Assembly: GCA_004123355.1 (NCBI GenBank) | Contig: SCHM01000001.1 | Span: 8,070,193 to 8,134,192, forward strand | Direction: 5' to 3' | Source of the DNA: Amphirosellinia nigrospora | Lineage: Eukaryota > Ascomycota > Sordariomycetes > Xylariales > Xylariaceae | DNA length: 64,000 nucleotides | Part shown: one piece after another, positions 11,779 to 24,409 of the stretch | Layout: each line of letters begins with the position of its first letter | Numbering within the stretch: position 1 is the stretch's first letter | Notes under the pieces: model-generated | What the model was told of the DNA's origin: nothing | Database searches by the model: none | What the model saw: the letters and a program-made list of their open reading frames with translations, nothing else | Made by a program: the position numbers and the translations under genes

Positions 11779-13005
11779 TCAGTATGAGGAATTTGTTGCC
11801 AAGTTCTTCATGAGAGCGACGACCCTCTCACGCATAAAGAGGAAATTAAGCTATTTAGAACTGGTGCACAGACCACCTACCACATTGCCAGGGCCCCTGC
11901 CCATCTGTTCTCACGTGACTGCACACAATATTATAGGCTAAGAAAATAAGAAAACCCTCCAATCGTGGTTTCGGACCTCCGAGAGTTCGATGGTTTCTTG
12001 GTGTAATTGGCTAGCACTGCGGATTCTGATTCCGCCAATCTGGGTTCGATTCCCAGGGAGACCTAAGTTTAAACTTTTATCATGGCAAGGTTTGATTTTT
12101 TTTTACTCTACGGAGGTTATGTACCTAGATAAAGGTCTATATAAGGGCACGTAGGTCGGCGGCAGAGTAGTAGAAGTAAGAACTGCTAGTAAAAGCGTCG
12201 TATTATATATTACTACAACTATACAGCTAGTATGGACGCCCAGTAACGTTTTTTGACCGACTACTAAACAAACTATTTTCCCAACCTTTTACCTCACCGA
12301 CTACACGCTATTTGTACGGCCAAAACGCCTGGAGTACGCTATACTGCAGCTGTGTAGGAAGACCGTACGTATGACCGGTCGTCTCGGAATTTTAAACAGT
12401 ATAAAAAAATCTATAGGTTAATATCCATAAGTTAACCTATTCAAAACCCAAAAAAAACAAAAACAAAAAAAAAACAATGGGTTTTCCTTGGGTACCTATT
12501 TCCGACCCTAATTCATGGGACCGAATACATTTTATTTTTGACCTTTTTCCATTGATTGCATCAAGTACAAACACAATGCAAAAGCAGGTAGCCATGTATT
12601 GTGCTGTGGCGGGGTAATACATTTCTTCATTGACCCAGCAACTTCAAACAGAACTTCGGGTAGATGCGTAATTGCCTGCGTCACTCCGGTCACTCTTCAA
12701 CAACGTTTTAGAACTACAAACGGCTTAATTGAATCTGACTGGGCAATATTGTGAGTCAAGTAGTAGGTGCCTGCCGGAGATTCTGCGGATTTGTAGCAGG
12801 TTACCAGGCAGGCGAGGAAGCAAGGCTTTCGTGGAAACTCTACCAATGTTGCCATTTCGATCTTATGTCTATATCTTGAATACTTTCGTTGTAGGCTTCA
12901 TTCAAGCTTATGCTTTCTGAACTCTCAAGCGAGGTTACTTGATCACGAAACGTCCCGTCAATACATTCCAGTACATCTTTAAACCTCGGCCACATCTACT
13001 CAACC
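11779..13005. other. Intergenic with tRNA and AT-rich tract
   Basis: Apart from the tRNA, the stretch after it (about 12080-12480) is AT-rich with long A/T runs and a 9-bp inverted repeat (ATAGGTTAA at 12413-12421, TTAACCTAT at 12432-12440). It could be a decayed mobile element next to a tRNA, but no coding remnant or terminal repeat pair is visible. Confidence 0.5.
11992..12064 (+). tRNA. tRNA-Gln (anticodon CUG)
   Basis: A 73-nt cloverleaf without intron. Acceptor GGTTTCT pairs with GGAGACC (two G-U pairs) and the discriminator is T. The D stem is GTG/CAC. The anticodon stem GCGGA/TCCGC encloses the loop TTCTGAT, giving CUG, which reads CAG glutamine codons. The T arm is CTGGG-TTCGATT-CCCAG with the canonical TTCGA loop serving as internal promoter box B. 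Confidence 0.95.
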
Positions 13006-14235
13006 ATGAATCGCCTCTGCCAATCTTCCTATGGCAACCTAGAAGCCGTCATCAATATTTCTAGCTACGACGGAAATGCCCAGCGCCAGCTTGTGCACTT
13101 CTATCGAGACCGGATGACTGGTCGGTGGTCTGCCTGCGCAGTGGTTTCCGGTAACCCTAAATCAGGTGGCTCCATGATCCAGAGCACTTCAAGACATCAC
13201 GCCAATCAAGAGCACGGGGATTTTGAGGTCGTCGTGCTCGAAGCGGATGGCGCTCTTCACCACTACACACGCGACAATACAATTCCGTCGACAACGGCAT
13301 ATATGCCTGGCGGCTCTCGGCAATCATAACTGATGCTCCGAAGAATAATATATTTTCCGATCCCGGTATTTCATCTCCCTACCCTTCTTTCTTATTAATA
13401 TGCGCTAGGCATATTCATCACGAGTGGTATATGGGCTCAGATCCACTACCTACATTTTATCTAGGGCCCTCAGTCACATTCTAAACTAACATCTCCAACA
13501 GGCATCAACGAACCAGCTATCCACGCAGCTCCTTTATTCCAGAGTCATTTATCTATGGACAACGATTCTGACGGAACCACCCTCGAGACTGTGGCTATTA
13601 ACGAGAACCGGAAGGCGTACCACTATCGTTGCTCTCAATATGGAATAGGCAAGAATTTGGCCGAGCGTCAACATCGTTGGAAAAATTGCGGCTTTATTGC
13701 CGACATGGCTACAGGTCCCGCATATATCTATCAGACTTCTTCGGACTCTTTGATGGCACTCATTCCCGTCGATAATGGCATTAAGCGATATTGCTTCAAA
13801 TCTAGACGTGGATGGGAGCACCCTTGGGAAGCAGTCGACGTAGTGACGACCATGAGTGGCCCTAGCTGCGTATACACCAACCTTATCGCAGGCGCTACTA
13901 CGTTCCACGCTCTCGTCCGTGTAGGCTATGAAATCCATGAAAAGATCTATCAAGATGGATCCTGGAAAGCTTCCAAATCGGCACTCACAACCTCGTTGGG
14001 CTTAATCGGCCACACCCCATATCACAAAGTCCTCCCTACAAATCCGATTGCGGTCCTGTCCCAGCCCAATAACACACTTGGCCAATTTCATAACACTGAT
14101 GCCATCGTTTTCCATGCCTGTGGCACCGGATTGCAGGATGCGTGGATGATACTGCATTGGAGTCTCATTGTTGGAACCGGAAGATGGGTTGTCTGTGGTG
14201 TCGTGTTGCAACATGTTATTGGAATGCCTTTGTGA
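13006..14235 (+). CDS. Beta-propeller lectin-like repeat protein
   Basis: The sequence shows repeating blades of the type GN(L/F)E(A/V)V...L.HY.RD: GNLEAVINISS with LVHFYRDRMTGRWSACAV, GDFEVVVLEADGALHHYTRD, LETVAINENRKAYHYRCSQ with RWKNCGFI, and later AIVFHACGTGLQDAWMILHW. This resembles the repeat of seven-bladed PLL-type propeller lectins and related fungal proteins, so sugar binding is an inference. Exon 1 ends at 13365 and exon 2 starts at 13502 (GTATTT..CAACAG, branch ACTAAC); joined they read SDP-GINEPAIHAAPLFQ. A frame break near 13300-13310 (TATAT tract) separates HHYTRDNTIPSTTAY from the continuing frame AWRLSAIITDAP. No signal peptide is visible. The first bases of exon 1 may be incomplete. 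Confidence 0.6.
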
Positions 14236-17180
14236 TGGCAGGCTTTCGTGGGAAATAGTCGCTTTTTGTCTAGCTAAGACATAGATGTAGCCTGCTAGAC
14301 GCTACAGCATACTATCCAACCTCCTCGGAAGACCAAAAAGTTTTTCTCATCAGTTTGGAATGTGTAGGTCGAGACACAACTACTATCTATTTGGCTACAG
14401 CCATGGTTCTTTCTTGATGTGAAAATTCATTAAAGAATCTAGCCTCAAATCCCTTCTAGCCCGTGCTATATCTTAAAACCTTTCGGCTTTCACGGTCCCA
14501 ACACGATTCTCAAGACTAGATAATTATTAGGCTAATGGTTTCCCAAATTTGGAAGTGAATTCACATGTCACGCTCTCGCCCGACAGCCACTCCTCATCAC
14601 CCGAGATACCAGATGACACATATGAAACCCCAGCGGTCTTCGTGATTGCTACACTTATTGCCCGAGACTCTTGCTCGTATCAACTGTCGAAGACCTTTCG
14701 CCTTTGCGAGATTGACTCGACGTTTGTTCCAATCCCAATACTTCGCAAAAAACTGTCTACTAATAATCCCTATGTTATACTTCTCGGCACCGCGATATCT
14801 TAGCAGATCAATCACCTTTTTTTAAGTAGGTTGCCAGGAACAGGGATCAGACCAGTTAGACAAAGAGACTCCTCGTATATAGCCATATGGTCACGTAGAG
14901 CCCACGGAGATGACTTCACTGGTCCTCTGTGCAACAACAGATGTTTACACCCTACCTTTGCGAGGATCGTGACATAGGTATAGATGCAGAGATAGAATAC
15001 CCAAAAGTCTTAGCAGTTTAAGACAGCGCATAGATTGATTTGGGTTTTGAGTGATGCCTAGTCATATTTGCACTCGTCTTCTGTTTAATAGGTTAGTGAA
15101 CTCTTCCTCCTTCTAGATAATTATCCACTTACATGACACTAGGCGTTGCCTAGATCTTGTCAGCTATGGTACTAGGATTTCCCAATCCATGGCAGGGGCC
15201 AACCCCCCAAGCCGTTTTGAGTTCCCAAACTATACCCTCCAGACATCTCTAAGCCTACTATTCGCGCCAGCCCCTGCAGTAATATGTCCGACCTATCTAC
15301 ACTGAGTCATTTTCAAGCATGGAATCAATCCCCTCCACAGTATCTCTCTCAGAAACCCTCTACAGCTCCCTACGACATCAACCAAATCCCTCTCCAAGAA
15401 TGCTTCCTGCGTCAGCAGATTCTTGTTGTTACGCGAAAAGTCTAACTTGTTCGTGATATAGGTCGAACCCCAATCTCTAGTACATATATACACGTCCGTA
15501 TTTTAGAGAAGCCGTAGCAAGCGTAGGAGCAGGCATAGTATTAGTTGTAGAGGATAATTAGACATAGATCATGACTCTAAATACAGACTGGGACTACCTG
15601 AATATTATTCCAGTCATGCAAAAAGTTTGCAACAATCATTGCTGAGCTACAAGTGCCTCTTAAGTAAGTAGGGCATACAGTAAATAGGAAGCCTTATCTA
15701 AGTATTGTAGTAAGCTTAAAATAGTCATTCGAGAATTTTCATGGAACGCTATAGAAAGAAACAGAATTCTGCACCATTCTCTAGAGACCATAAAAATGTT
15801 CACACTATGATTAGAAGATAGGCATAGGATGCGTGTCTATAGAGTGCACGTAACGCACACATGCACGTAAACGAAGATATCACCAATACGGAGACAGCCT
15901 TCAAGGAGTTGATTTTAGGGGCCTTCGTGCAGCAACAAGTGTCTATTTTCGACCCCAAGTACAGAGTCCAGACCGAAAAATCCGTCTCCCGGCAGACCTG
16001 GCTGACACCCCAGACAACAGTTCCCTCTTCCAAGTGATATTTCGGGACAAAGACCGAGTTTTAAAGTTGGCAGGTTCTTACTGCTTTGGAAAATTCTGAA
16101 CTGGATTAAGGCGATCTTTCAATCTCCCAGCACAATGTGGTGACCAGGGATGCAGTGTCTCCGCATTTACAGCCATGTTCCGGGTAGGTTCGCTTGGCCC
16201 CGTATTACCACCAACGACCATATTTTCATGAAGCCAGGTGTGCACAAGCTGCACACTTGCGATGTGTATATCAATATACTCTAGGGAATTTCTCATAAGT
16301 CATTGTCTTCAAAAACTCAACGTGTGATAAAATTCCTCTGGTCTGCACCCAACCACCTTCTTAGCATGGTGCATCTATTTCTCTGCGTGCTTTTGCGTTC
16401 CCTACTTACAAATTGCCTGTGATAAAACTTTGGCATTTCTGCTACTAGGATTTCTTTGTGTCTTTTGTGGAAAGGCTTGTGTGACTTCCTGTACAGAATA
16501 CGTACATCTAAGTTATTAAATTTATTTGTGTTTTTCGTAAGAAATAAGTGGCTCCTTGACTTCCACTGTACTATCCTTCTTGCCTTGTTTTGCTGGATTG
16601 TCGGCCACCTCAAGCTACGTACAAGGCCATTTGCTCCCCGTAGTCAGGTTCTGCTCCCCTAAATCTCATCTTATTATCGTGAACCTTGTCGTCGCCCGCG
16701 AGACAGGCGGAGACCTTGAGGATGCGCAGCGCACCATTGGCCGCAGTCATATGGCATAGCCCCAGCCCTCTTCATATTGACCACAATGGTTATTGTAGAG
16801 TTGAATCAGGCAGTTGCAAACCTAGCCTAAGCTTGGAAGATCAGCTCCTCTCCCTCTTCTTCTTGTTTTATCCCACATTCTCTAAGAGAACAGTCCACCA
16901 AATCCTTCTCTTCATCCCAAACAATTTTCTCAACTTGTATTCAGTCACATCCAACCTACTACTATAAATTTCTAGGCAAAATGTACTGAATGCTTCTTCA
17001 TTCAACTTCCCTTTTCCCAGTTGATCATAGTGATCACTTAGTTTTCTTGATTCCCTCATCGCGGTCCTCGTGTCTACGCAGGAAACTGAACTAGCCTCCA
17101 ACGTTCTGTCAGGCATTCCAAACCGACCACACGATTCCCTTACTTTCTGCTCGTCGGACTTCTTGTATTCCTCAAACACC
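14236..17180. other. Intergenic, no gene seen
   Basis: Only short ORFs without domains. The last 200 bp before 17181 are pyrimidine-rich, as expected for a fungal promoter/5' leader. Confidence 0.5.
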
Positions 17181-20100
17181 ATGCCGTCCAAGAAACGCAA
17201 CAAAAAGAATCGCATGTCTGGCAACGGCCACGGCCACGGCCACGGCAGTTCAGGTAGGTATTCCAATCCTATAAAGACATCAACTTGAATACAGGCTTCT
17301 AACGTTTGTAACTCTAAGCTGCTAATGGCAACTCAGCTCAGCGTCGGCCTTCGAGCTCCTCCAACTGGGAGGGAATGCCGTCGCGCCAGCCTACCGGTAT
17401 GTTATTTTTAATCTACTTCTCTACCCATAACTCCCCTTCCACACCCGCTCCCGTACCACTACCTCCATACCAATTTCGACAACCTCGAAATCCTAATTTC
17501 ACCTCCTTTCTAACCGTCGACTCTTCGGAAATAGGAACTCTTGTGAGACAGAACCGGCCCCCGGTGTCCGGGAGGCAAGAGGTTGCGCCAATCTGGTCTT
17601 GGCTCACAAACTCCATTTCAATTGCCGCCACAGGGCGACATGTCAGACAGCGAATACCTACGACTGGTTCGTGAGATTAACCCGGCCCCGATCCCGTCTA
17701 TGCCGAGCCGGGCCGGCCAAGTATACGGTGACCATCGCGACTATATGACACGTGAACAGATAGAACAGTCTGGCGGAAGCCAGTCCGATAGCCATCATCT
17801 AACCCGAAATTCCCCAAGTCTCGGAATAACCAGTGGTATTTCGCAACCCCGGATAATACTCAACCCATCTACTACACAATCAGGTCGTAATACAGGACTG
17901 TCCCGTTCCTCAGCTCGTTCAGATCAACTCATCGACGAGGTTCCATACACATCGTCATCAAGAGGGCGAGCTGGGCATGATAACCCTTTTACATCGCAGC
18001 GCCCGAAGTCCTCGAAGGCGCGGAAGTTTAGCGACCGTGACTCAAACCCATCTCCGCCTGGCTTCAAGCGCTTTCGACGAATTGAGGATATTACTGATCA
18101 AGAAGAGGGAATTTGCGATAGAAACCCTTCTAATAACACCACCTTGCGCTTTTCTCGACGTGACCGCGTTCACGAAGATGGTTCACACTCATCTCAGTCG
18201 GGCATGACAAACGCAGCTAGAAATCTTCCTACGAATGCTCTTGGGATTATGAACCCACCCGAAGCCGCCGCCATGCCGCCTCCGCGTTGCGGTAATATCC
18301 TAAGCGATGGTTACAACATCTTCAACTCTTCCATCATGGGTCGAGTAGCAGTGCTCTGCGAACGGTCCCGGTTAAGAAACACGCCGGAAGCGATCGTAAC
18401 GCACCATCAGTTGGCAATGGCCGACGATCTTTATTACCAAGGCATCTGGAGAGGCAAGTTCCTAGTTAAAAACGAATATATTATTGAGTACCACGATCCG
18501 GCTACATCCCGCCCTGAAGTCCCTGATCATCTGCGCACCGACCGTCGCCTAGTCATGGCCCATATTCTGAGCCACGGTACACCACAATGGTACTCGAACA
18601 TAAATGGAAACGTACTCATCCCCGCCGCGGAGCAAATGAACCTTGATTCCGGTGAGTTCCGTGACACATTGGACCTTTTGCAATATTTCTACATTCGCGT
18701 CCCCTGCTCTCCGAATCTTGATCGATACGCAGAACTGGTTGCCCCATTGCACGTCGATCGGAGTCGTGAAGCGCGCATCGAGAACGAGAGGCTCGTCGGT
18801 ATGGCCCCGGGATCTGATCCGGCCACTGCCGCTCTGCGTATCGCCACGCCGGCCGAGGAAGCTTCAGCTGAGGCGAGGATGGCGACTCGCTATATTCCTC
18901 GTGTCCGTCACAACGATTCGCCTTCTATACCTAGCAACACGCCCCCTACCACGGCTGCGCCCGCTGCGCTCCTTCCCCCAGCAGCACAAGTATGACCTCG
19001 AATGCAACAAACCCTAGTCCTGACTACTTTTTCCTAGATCCGGACGGAAACCCAAGTGTGCTTGCTAATCCAGTTGCCCCTCCTAACCTCATGGATCTCG
19101 GCTCTAGCGCCTTTAACTCATTCTCGAATCTGGGTGTGACCATAAATGAGTCTACTACTCCCCTACCTGCTGTCAGCGCCGGGGGTTCGACTACAACAAC
19201 TTCAACTCGTTCACAAATTTGGGTGTAGCCTCAGGCGAGTCTGTTCCTCAGATTCCTACTTCTAACTCTGGGGGATTCAACCTCAGCAACTTGAATCAAT
19301 CTACTAATATAGGTGTGACTTCGAATCAGTTTGGTGCTCCTCTATTTGCTTTTAATGCTGGGGAGTCCAACTTCAGCAACCTTAATCCACCTCCAGATTT
19401 AGGTATAACAAATCAGATTATCGCTCCTACTCCTACTCTCAACTTTGTGAACTTCGACTTCGACAACTTTAACCTACCCCCAAGTCTTGATGTAGCCAAT
19501 AATTCTGTCGGCCTCCTTTCCGCTACCACTGGTGAATTCGGCACCGGCAACTTTAATAACTTGTTCACGATTCCGAGTGTAACTTCAGGCGAATCTGCTG
19601 CTCCACGTCCCGCTATCGAATCTGGGGAATTCTACTTTGGCAACTCTAACTCGGTTTCGAATCTGGGCATGCCCACAAATGCTCCAACCCTACCCGATCC
19701 CGCGGCGGCGCCTCCCATCGACACTCCCACGGCCGAGGATAACGCAGCTTTTATGGAGTTCTTCGAATTTAATGGAGGTGAAGATGAAACTTCAGCACTG
19801 GGTATTCCATCTACTTCTGCTCAGATGCTTTCGTCCGACAATACAAATGCAGCACTTGATTTCACCAATTCCTTTACTCCGTCCTATCCTAGTACATCTC
19901 AGGATCTGGGTGCCATTCCGACTTTAGTAGGCACGTTTCATGCACCACCACAGTCCCCAAGCGATATGCTATTAAACACACCCACTGCACACACAGCTAC
20001 ATCTCTGCCCTTATTGATCGACACAGATACAACTCCAGCTGCAGCAGGTGCTGACTCCCATCATCCGACATCACTCTCTACTCCGGGCGCGCCTCCGATA

Positions 20101-20586
20101 GCGCCAGTTATGTCTATAGCTACTCTTGCCACTCCTGATAATGGCAGCAACCCTGAGAATTCTCATTCCGGAGAGAACCAGTTTGAATGGGACCCCTCCG
20201 TATACACTTGGCCCGACCCTGGTCACCCTTTCCCTGGAAGCGCCACCCAAAACTATCCTGACGATTTTGGTTTCAATGCGCCTCCTGACCCTGGCATGCT
20301 CCATGCCCCAACAACAACGTTTACCCCGATTAACGCCAACTTGGTTGGTAATAGCTCGGTCGATGTTCAAAACCAATGGGGCAGTGGTAATCAGTCTGGT
20401 GCCAGCAACCAGGTCGGCAACGACACACCTGCTGGCGACGATCAATCTAACTTCAACCCGGCGTTCGACGGAACCCTAGGCCCGAACGATCCGGTTCCAG
20501 ATGACCCTTCAGACGGACCCTCAGAGAGTGATTCTTATAGTCCGAAGTTAGACGAGGATGAGGGTCACGGGTTTAGCGAAAACTAA
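17181..20586 (+). CDS. Unrecognised large disordered protein with repeat region
   Basis: Function unknown. Exon 1 (17181-17253) encodes a basic start, MPSKKRNKKNRMSG, then (GH)n. Exon 2 is 17337-17396 and exon 3 starts at 17552. The N-terminal third is Ser/Arg-rich with KR clusters, possibly nuclear (inference). Residues encoded by about 18270-18800 look folded (MGRVAVLCERSRLRNTPEAI, YYQGIWRGKFLVKNEYIIEY, DTLDLLQYFYIRVPCSPN). The rest is Pro/Ser/Thr/Asn-rich with seven degenerate repeats and an acidic end (DEDEGHGFSEN). Three breaks, each at a five-base C or G run, interrupt the frame: about 17558 (C5), 18977 (C5) and 19172 (G5); a sixth base joins all parts into one protein of about 1,080 residues. 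A 72-nt intron-like segment (20621-20692, CTAAC branch) lies in the 3' UTR. Confidence 0.65.
19081..19710 (+). repeat. Seven degenerate protein repeats of about 28-33 residues
   Basis: In the corrected frame seven units follow a loose pattern G/E-F-x-F-x-N-x-N-x(3)-N-L-G-V-T-x(2)-E-S-x-A-P-x-P-A. Visible cores are FNSFSNLGVT, YNNFNSFTNLGVASGES, LSNLNQSTNIGVTSN, FSNLNPPPDLGIT, FDNFNLPPSLDVA, GNFNNLFTIPSVTSGES and FGNSNSVSNLGMPT. The DNA has diverged well beyond identity, so the repeats are old rather than a recent slippage product. Confidence 0.75.
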
Positions 20587-22454
20587 GGATAAAGCCGCAG
20601 TCATACGCCGACAGCCAAAGGTAAGCAACAGTTTTCCCCTTCTTTTGCCACCCCTCCGCAACATATTCTAATAAACTAACTTAATTTCACAGCAGGGCTT
20701 TCATCCTTGGCGATTATACTGTGCATGGACTTCGTCGCCTAGTCCTCATGTTGCCCTCGATTCAACTCGATTTGGCATTGTACCAATACCACCAAAAGTT
20801 CTTGATTTCGTGCTCTTTCCTAATTTTTTCGCTGGCGTTTAATGGTTACGACAACTGATGAATCTTTCAATTCATTCACTCCACTCGAAGCAAATGATTG
20901 CATGGCGTGTTCGATACCCGACCGTAAACAGGAGTTCAGGGTTTCCGCTTTCCATTTCCTTTCCGCGTGCGCCCGTGTGCTGATGTTGCTACTGCAACAA
21001 CATTTCACCTCCCCGGTCTTTTCTGCCCTACGACGCAACAGGCAGACGGATCTCGCATTCTCTTACGCACACCATAGAAGGCTCATCATAATGTAATTGG
21101 AGAAGAAACAACTTCTCACACATCATTTCAATCTTTCCTTCTTGGGACAGAAATTGTCCCCGCTTGGCCGCTTCTCCCAAGCACGCTCGACTGGACAATC
21201 CTACGCACCACGGACAGGTACACACAAAATTTGATTGATGACCTGGCTTTCGCCCTGTTGATACCCATCAGCTCTTTGAGTCTTCCCGCCCCTCGGCCCA
21301 AGAGTTCTTCACTGTTCTTCTCTGTACAGACTGGTTGAACTCTACTATTTGCCGAGATGCAAAGGATAATTCGTTTTTTCTTCAAGAACCATATAGCACT
21401 GGCGTCGATCGGACGAGGGACGAATCGATGATTTTCGGACTTCTTTTGCATCAAGCGAGGTGGGCCTGATGTGATAATGGGAAAGACGAATAATCTCTAG
21501 TTACGTCACCGTTCCGTAGCTAGTTGCTAGATATGGCCCTTCTTAATACAAGGTATAGATATAGTAGTTCTTGTCGGTTTCTTTCCGCTTTGTGGATCTC
21601 GAGGATGATATTTTAAACTTCTTTTGGAAGTTTCGAATGTTATTATATTAAATCGTAGTGCCGAAAAATTGGAGTGGAAATAGAGCTTTATGATTTCCCC
21701 CTGCCTTCCGGAAGCTTTCCGGAACACAGGCGACTGACGAGCGTCCGGTACCGGGACGAATCATGCGCATATCCGTCGTTTAACAAGATCTCACTCTAGA
21801 CGATAAATCAGCCAATTAGACGGGATGTGGTCGAAGCATGGCGTCATGATGTGACTCGGACCCGAATAATTGGAAGTCGTATTATAGCTGATTACGTTAG
21901 CCGACATCTGCCTACGAACGTCAATCATGATCCATTGACACGGGTTCAACGATGACACAAGGAGGGTTGGGGATCCCAAGATAAGTTCCCCTCTACAAGA
22001 AGTACGATGTCATGGGCCGTACAGTACAAAGAAAGGATATATAGGCGTTGCATACTGTACAGGATTCTCTCTTCAGCGGACGGGGATGGCACTCCCACGT
22101 CCTATCTCTCGGCCGTAAAAATATGGCTGCTGCAAGTCAGCAAGAGCGTGGTTCAGGTTCAGATCGATAATATGTGCGATCAACATACCTGAGTAAGCAG
22201 GGCAGCAGACGATTTTAAGTAATGCTTTCTTCTCCCTTCTTCTTGTCCTTTGCTGCACTACGGTATCGTGGTATCTTTTTAACTCGCTACTACTGCTACC
22301 CTGCTTACTTGCTAATTATATCCCGGCAACGACAGACCCAGCTAGGTCTTTTTTCGGGAGACATTCCACACCGCTCCACATCGCGGGCTACCACCGTCCT
22401 ATGACGCCGTTTTTGCAGGTCTAGATAGTAACACAACAGCACAGCATCGCTACA
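20587..22454. other. 3' UTR intron candidate, then intergenic
   Basis: The first about 110 bp are the 3' UTR of the repeat protein, containing the intron-like segment 20621-20692 (GTAAGC ... CTAAC ... CACAG). The rest shows no gene; the final 250 bp are the promoter region of the paraoxonase-like gene. Confidence 0.55.
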
Positions 22455-23924
22455 ATGGGTTTTAAGCTAGCGCTCGTGAGTTTCCGATACCTTAACTTAT
22501 CCTCTGCGTCACCAGGTCCATGATATTTATGAGATAGTTCGAGATACTAATTGAGGACCACGTAGAGAGTCGTCGCCTTGGCATTACTGCTGCCCTTCGC
22601 CTACGAGCGCGGGCAGGTGCTGTTCAACATATTCTGGAAGAATGCGCCCGATCGGCTAGTCAAGGTCAATACCTTCGCGTCGCACGAGATCAGGTTCTCC
22701 GATCGCATCCGCAGCTGCGAGGATGCGCTGCTCGTTGAATCGGAAGGTCTCGCCATCCTCGGCTGTGATGTCGGTCGCGAGAGGTGGAATACCGTCATGG
22801 TAAATGCCTGATGATTTATTTATTTATTCGTTTATCTGTAATGGTGCCGTTGTTGCTAGTGACTACTCCTATTCGCCCGATTTTGAATGAGCTATCGTCT
22901 CGGCTGCGTACAATGTTCTTGAGTATCGTGTGTTTCGCGCTTGCTGACAATCATCCGGTCCCAGGGCATATTCCTCCCCGAGCCTGTAGAAAGTGGAAAG
23001 TTGTACATATTCGACTACAAAGATGCTAGTGCATCGGACAATGCAGCCCTCAGGCGGCTCGAGTTTGTCGATTTCCAATCTTCCCACGATTTTCACCCTC
23101 TGGGCATGGCGTACGACGAGTCGACGTCGACTCTGTTCGTCGCCAGCCATGCCGACGAGTCCCCCGCCGTGGAGATGTTCAAGCTGGATCTGAAGGCGCA
23201 CACGGCGACGCATCTGCGCTCTGTCAGGCACCCGCTCATCCATGGGCCGAACTCCATCGCGCTGGTCAGCGACCACGAGTTCTACGTCACCAACAACAAC
23301 CACTTCCATATCCGAGAGAATCCCATTCTCAATCAGCTGGAGACCAATCTCGGCCTGCCTGGCGGCACTGTCGTCCACGTCGACATCGCGCCCGTGCTCA
23401 ATGACCCGGAAGCCCCGGTGCAGGCCAGCGTCGTCAAGCGTCTTGCCTTCGCGAACGGCATCGAGTTGTTGAATGACACAACAGCCGTCGTCGCATCATC
23501 GGGCAAGGCGAAAGTCTACTTCTTCTCCATCAGCCGGCCAGAGAGCTCGCCAGGCGTGCCCAAGTTCACGCCCGCATCGGAGCTCAGGGTGCCGTTTAGC
23601 CCCGACAACCTCTCGGTCTCCAAAGACGGGGCGCTCATGATCGCGGGGCACCCGCACATCCCGAGTCTTGGCAAGTTCGCCAAGACGCGGCACATCTGCA
23701 ACTCGCCAATCGAACTCGCGGAGGCGGACGCGTCCATGCAGGAGACTTGCAGGAGACTTTCGGCGCCGTCTGGGGCCGCGAGGTGGACCGAAGAGGGCGG
23801 ACTCGAGACTTTGTATCTTGACACGGAATACCCGTCGAGCGCCACGGCCACGCGGGATTCAGATAGGAAGGTTGGTATAATATCCGGTCTATACGCCAAG
23901 GGTATTCTTGTCTGGAGAGAGTAA
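22455..23924 (+). CDS. Paraoxonase/arylesterase-like beta-propeller protein
   Basis: Predicted calcium-dependent six-bladed propeller of the SMP-30/paraoxonase type. Exons are 22455-22475, 22566-22799 and 22975-23924; junctions are in frame (MGFKLAL-RVVALALLLP and NTVM-GIFLPEP). A hydrophobic N-terminus (LALRVVALALLLPFAY) acts as signal anchor or uncleaved signal, as in animal PON enzymes. Family-typical segments are EGLAILGCDVGRERW, HPLGMAYDESTSTLFVASHA, HGPNSIALVSDHEFYVTNNNHF, FANGIELLNDTTAVVASSGKA and FSPDNLSVSKDGALMIAGHPH, supplying the Asn/Asp residues that normally bind calcium. The reading frame is intact over about 400 residues. Lactonase or esterase activity is family knowledge; the natural substrate is unknown. 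It converges tail to tail with the chitinase about 485 bp downstream. Confidence 0.88.
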
Positions 23925-24409
23925 CTGTCGCAGACGCCCCTTGAGAGGGGATTTGGTGCTGGTGTAACTGCGATCACCTACAGTTTCGGTCAGTTTCATC
24001 TACTCACCCGTTTCTATCATGACCGTCTCAGCTGTCAGGATTGTATATTTCACGACATTGGCGATGTATAACGGGGATCAATCTAGCTTATGGAGCATAG
24101 TCAGTCTTTCATATCGCGGCCAAAGGCCTTTGTATGATTGTGTTAATGGTATGTGCATGTAGGCGGGCATAGCCCAAAAGAAGTTCAAGTATATACAAGA
24201 ATGAATAGAGTGCGGTCATTCCCAAATCGAAAAACAAAACCAAAACATCATCCCTAGGTCCTCCCTCCCCAAAGGTGGCAATCTTCCCGTTCACGCCTTT
24301 CCACCCTAGCGTACCCCATCCGCGGCATTCGTTTCACGTCGGTCGGCGGGTGAGAGATATCGATGTCGGACTCGCTCGAGGACGGACGTTCGTTGCGACT
24401 TAGGTAGGC
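23925..24409. other. Short convergent spacer
   Basis: 3' regions of the paraoxonase-like gene and the chitinase gene; no gene or clear hairpin seen. Confidence 0.6.

Noticed and set aside
16868-17266. 132-codon - strand ORF with (WP)n
   Set aside because: Its start lies in the antisense of exon 1 of the repeat protein (GH codons), and it has no independent support.
22869-23378. 169-codon - strand ORF
   Set aside because: Antisense of the paraoxonase-like gene.
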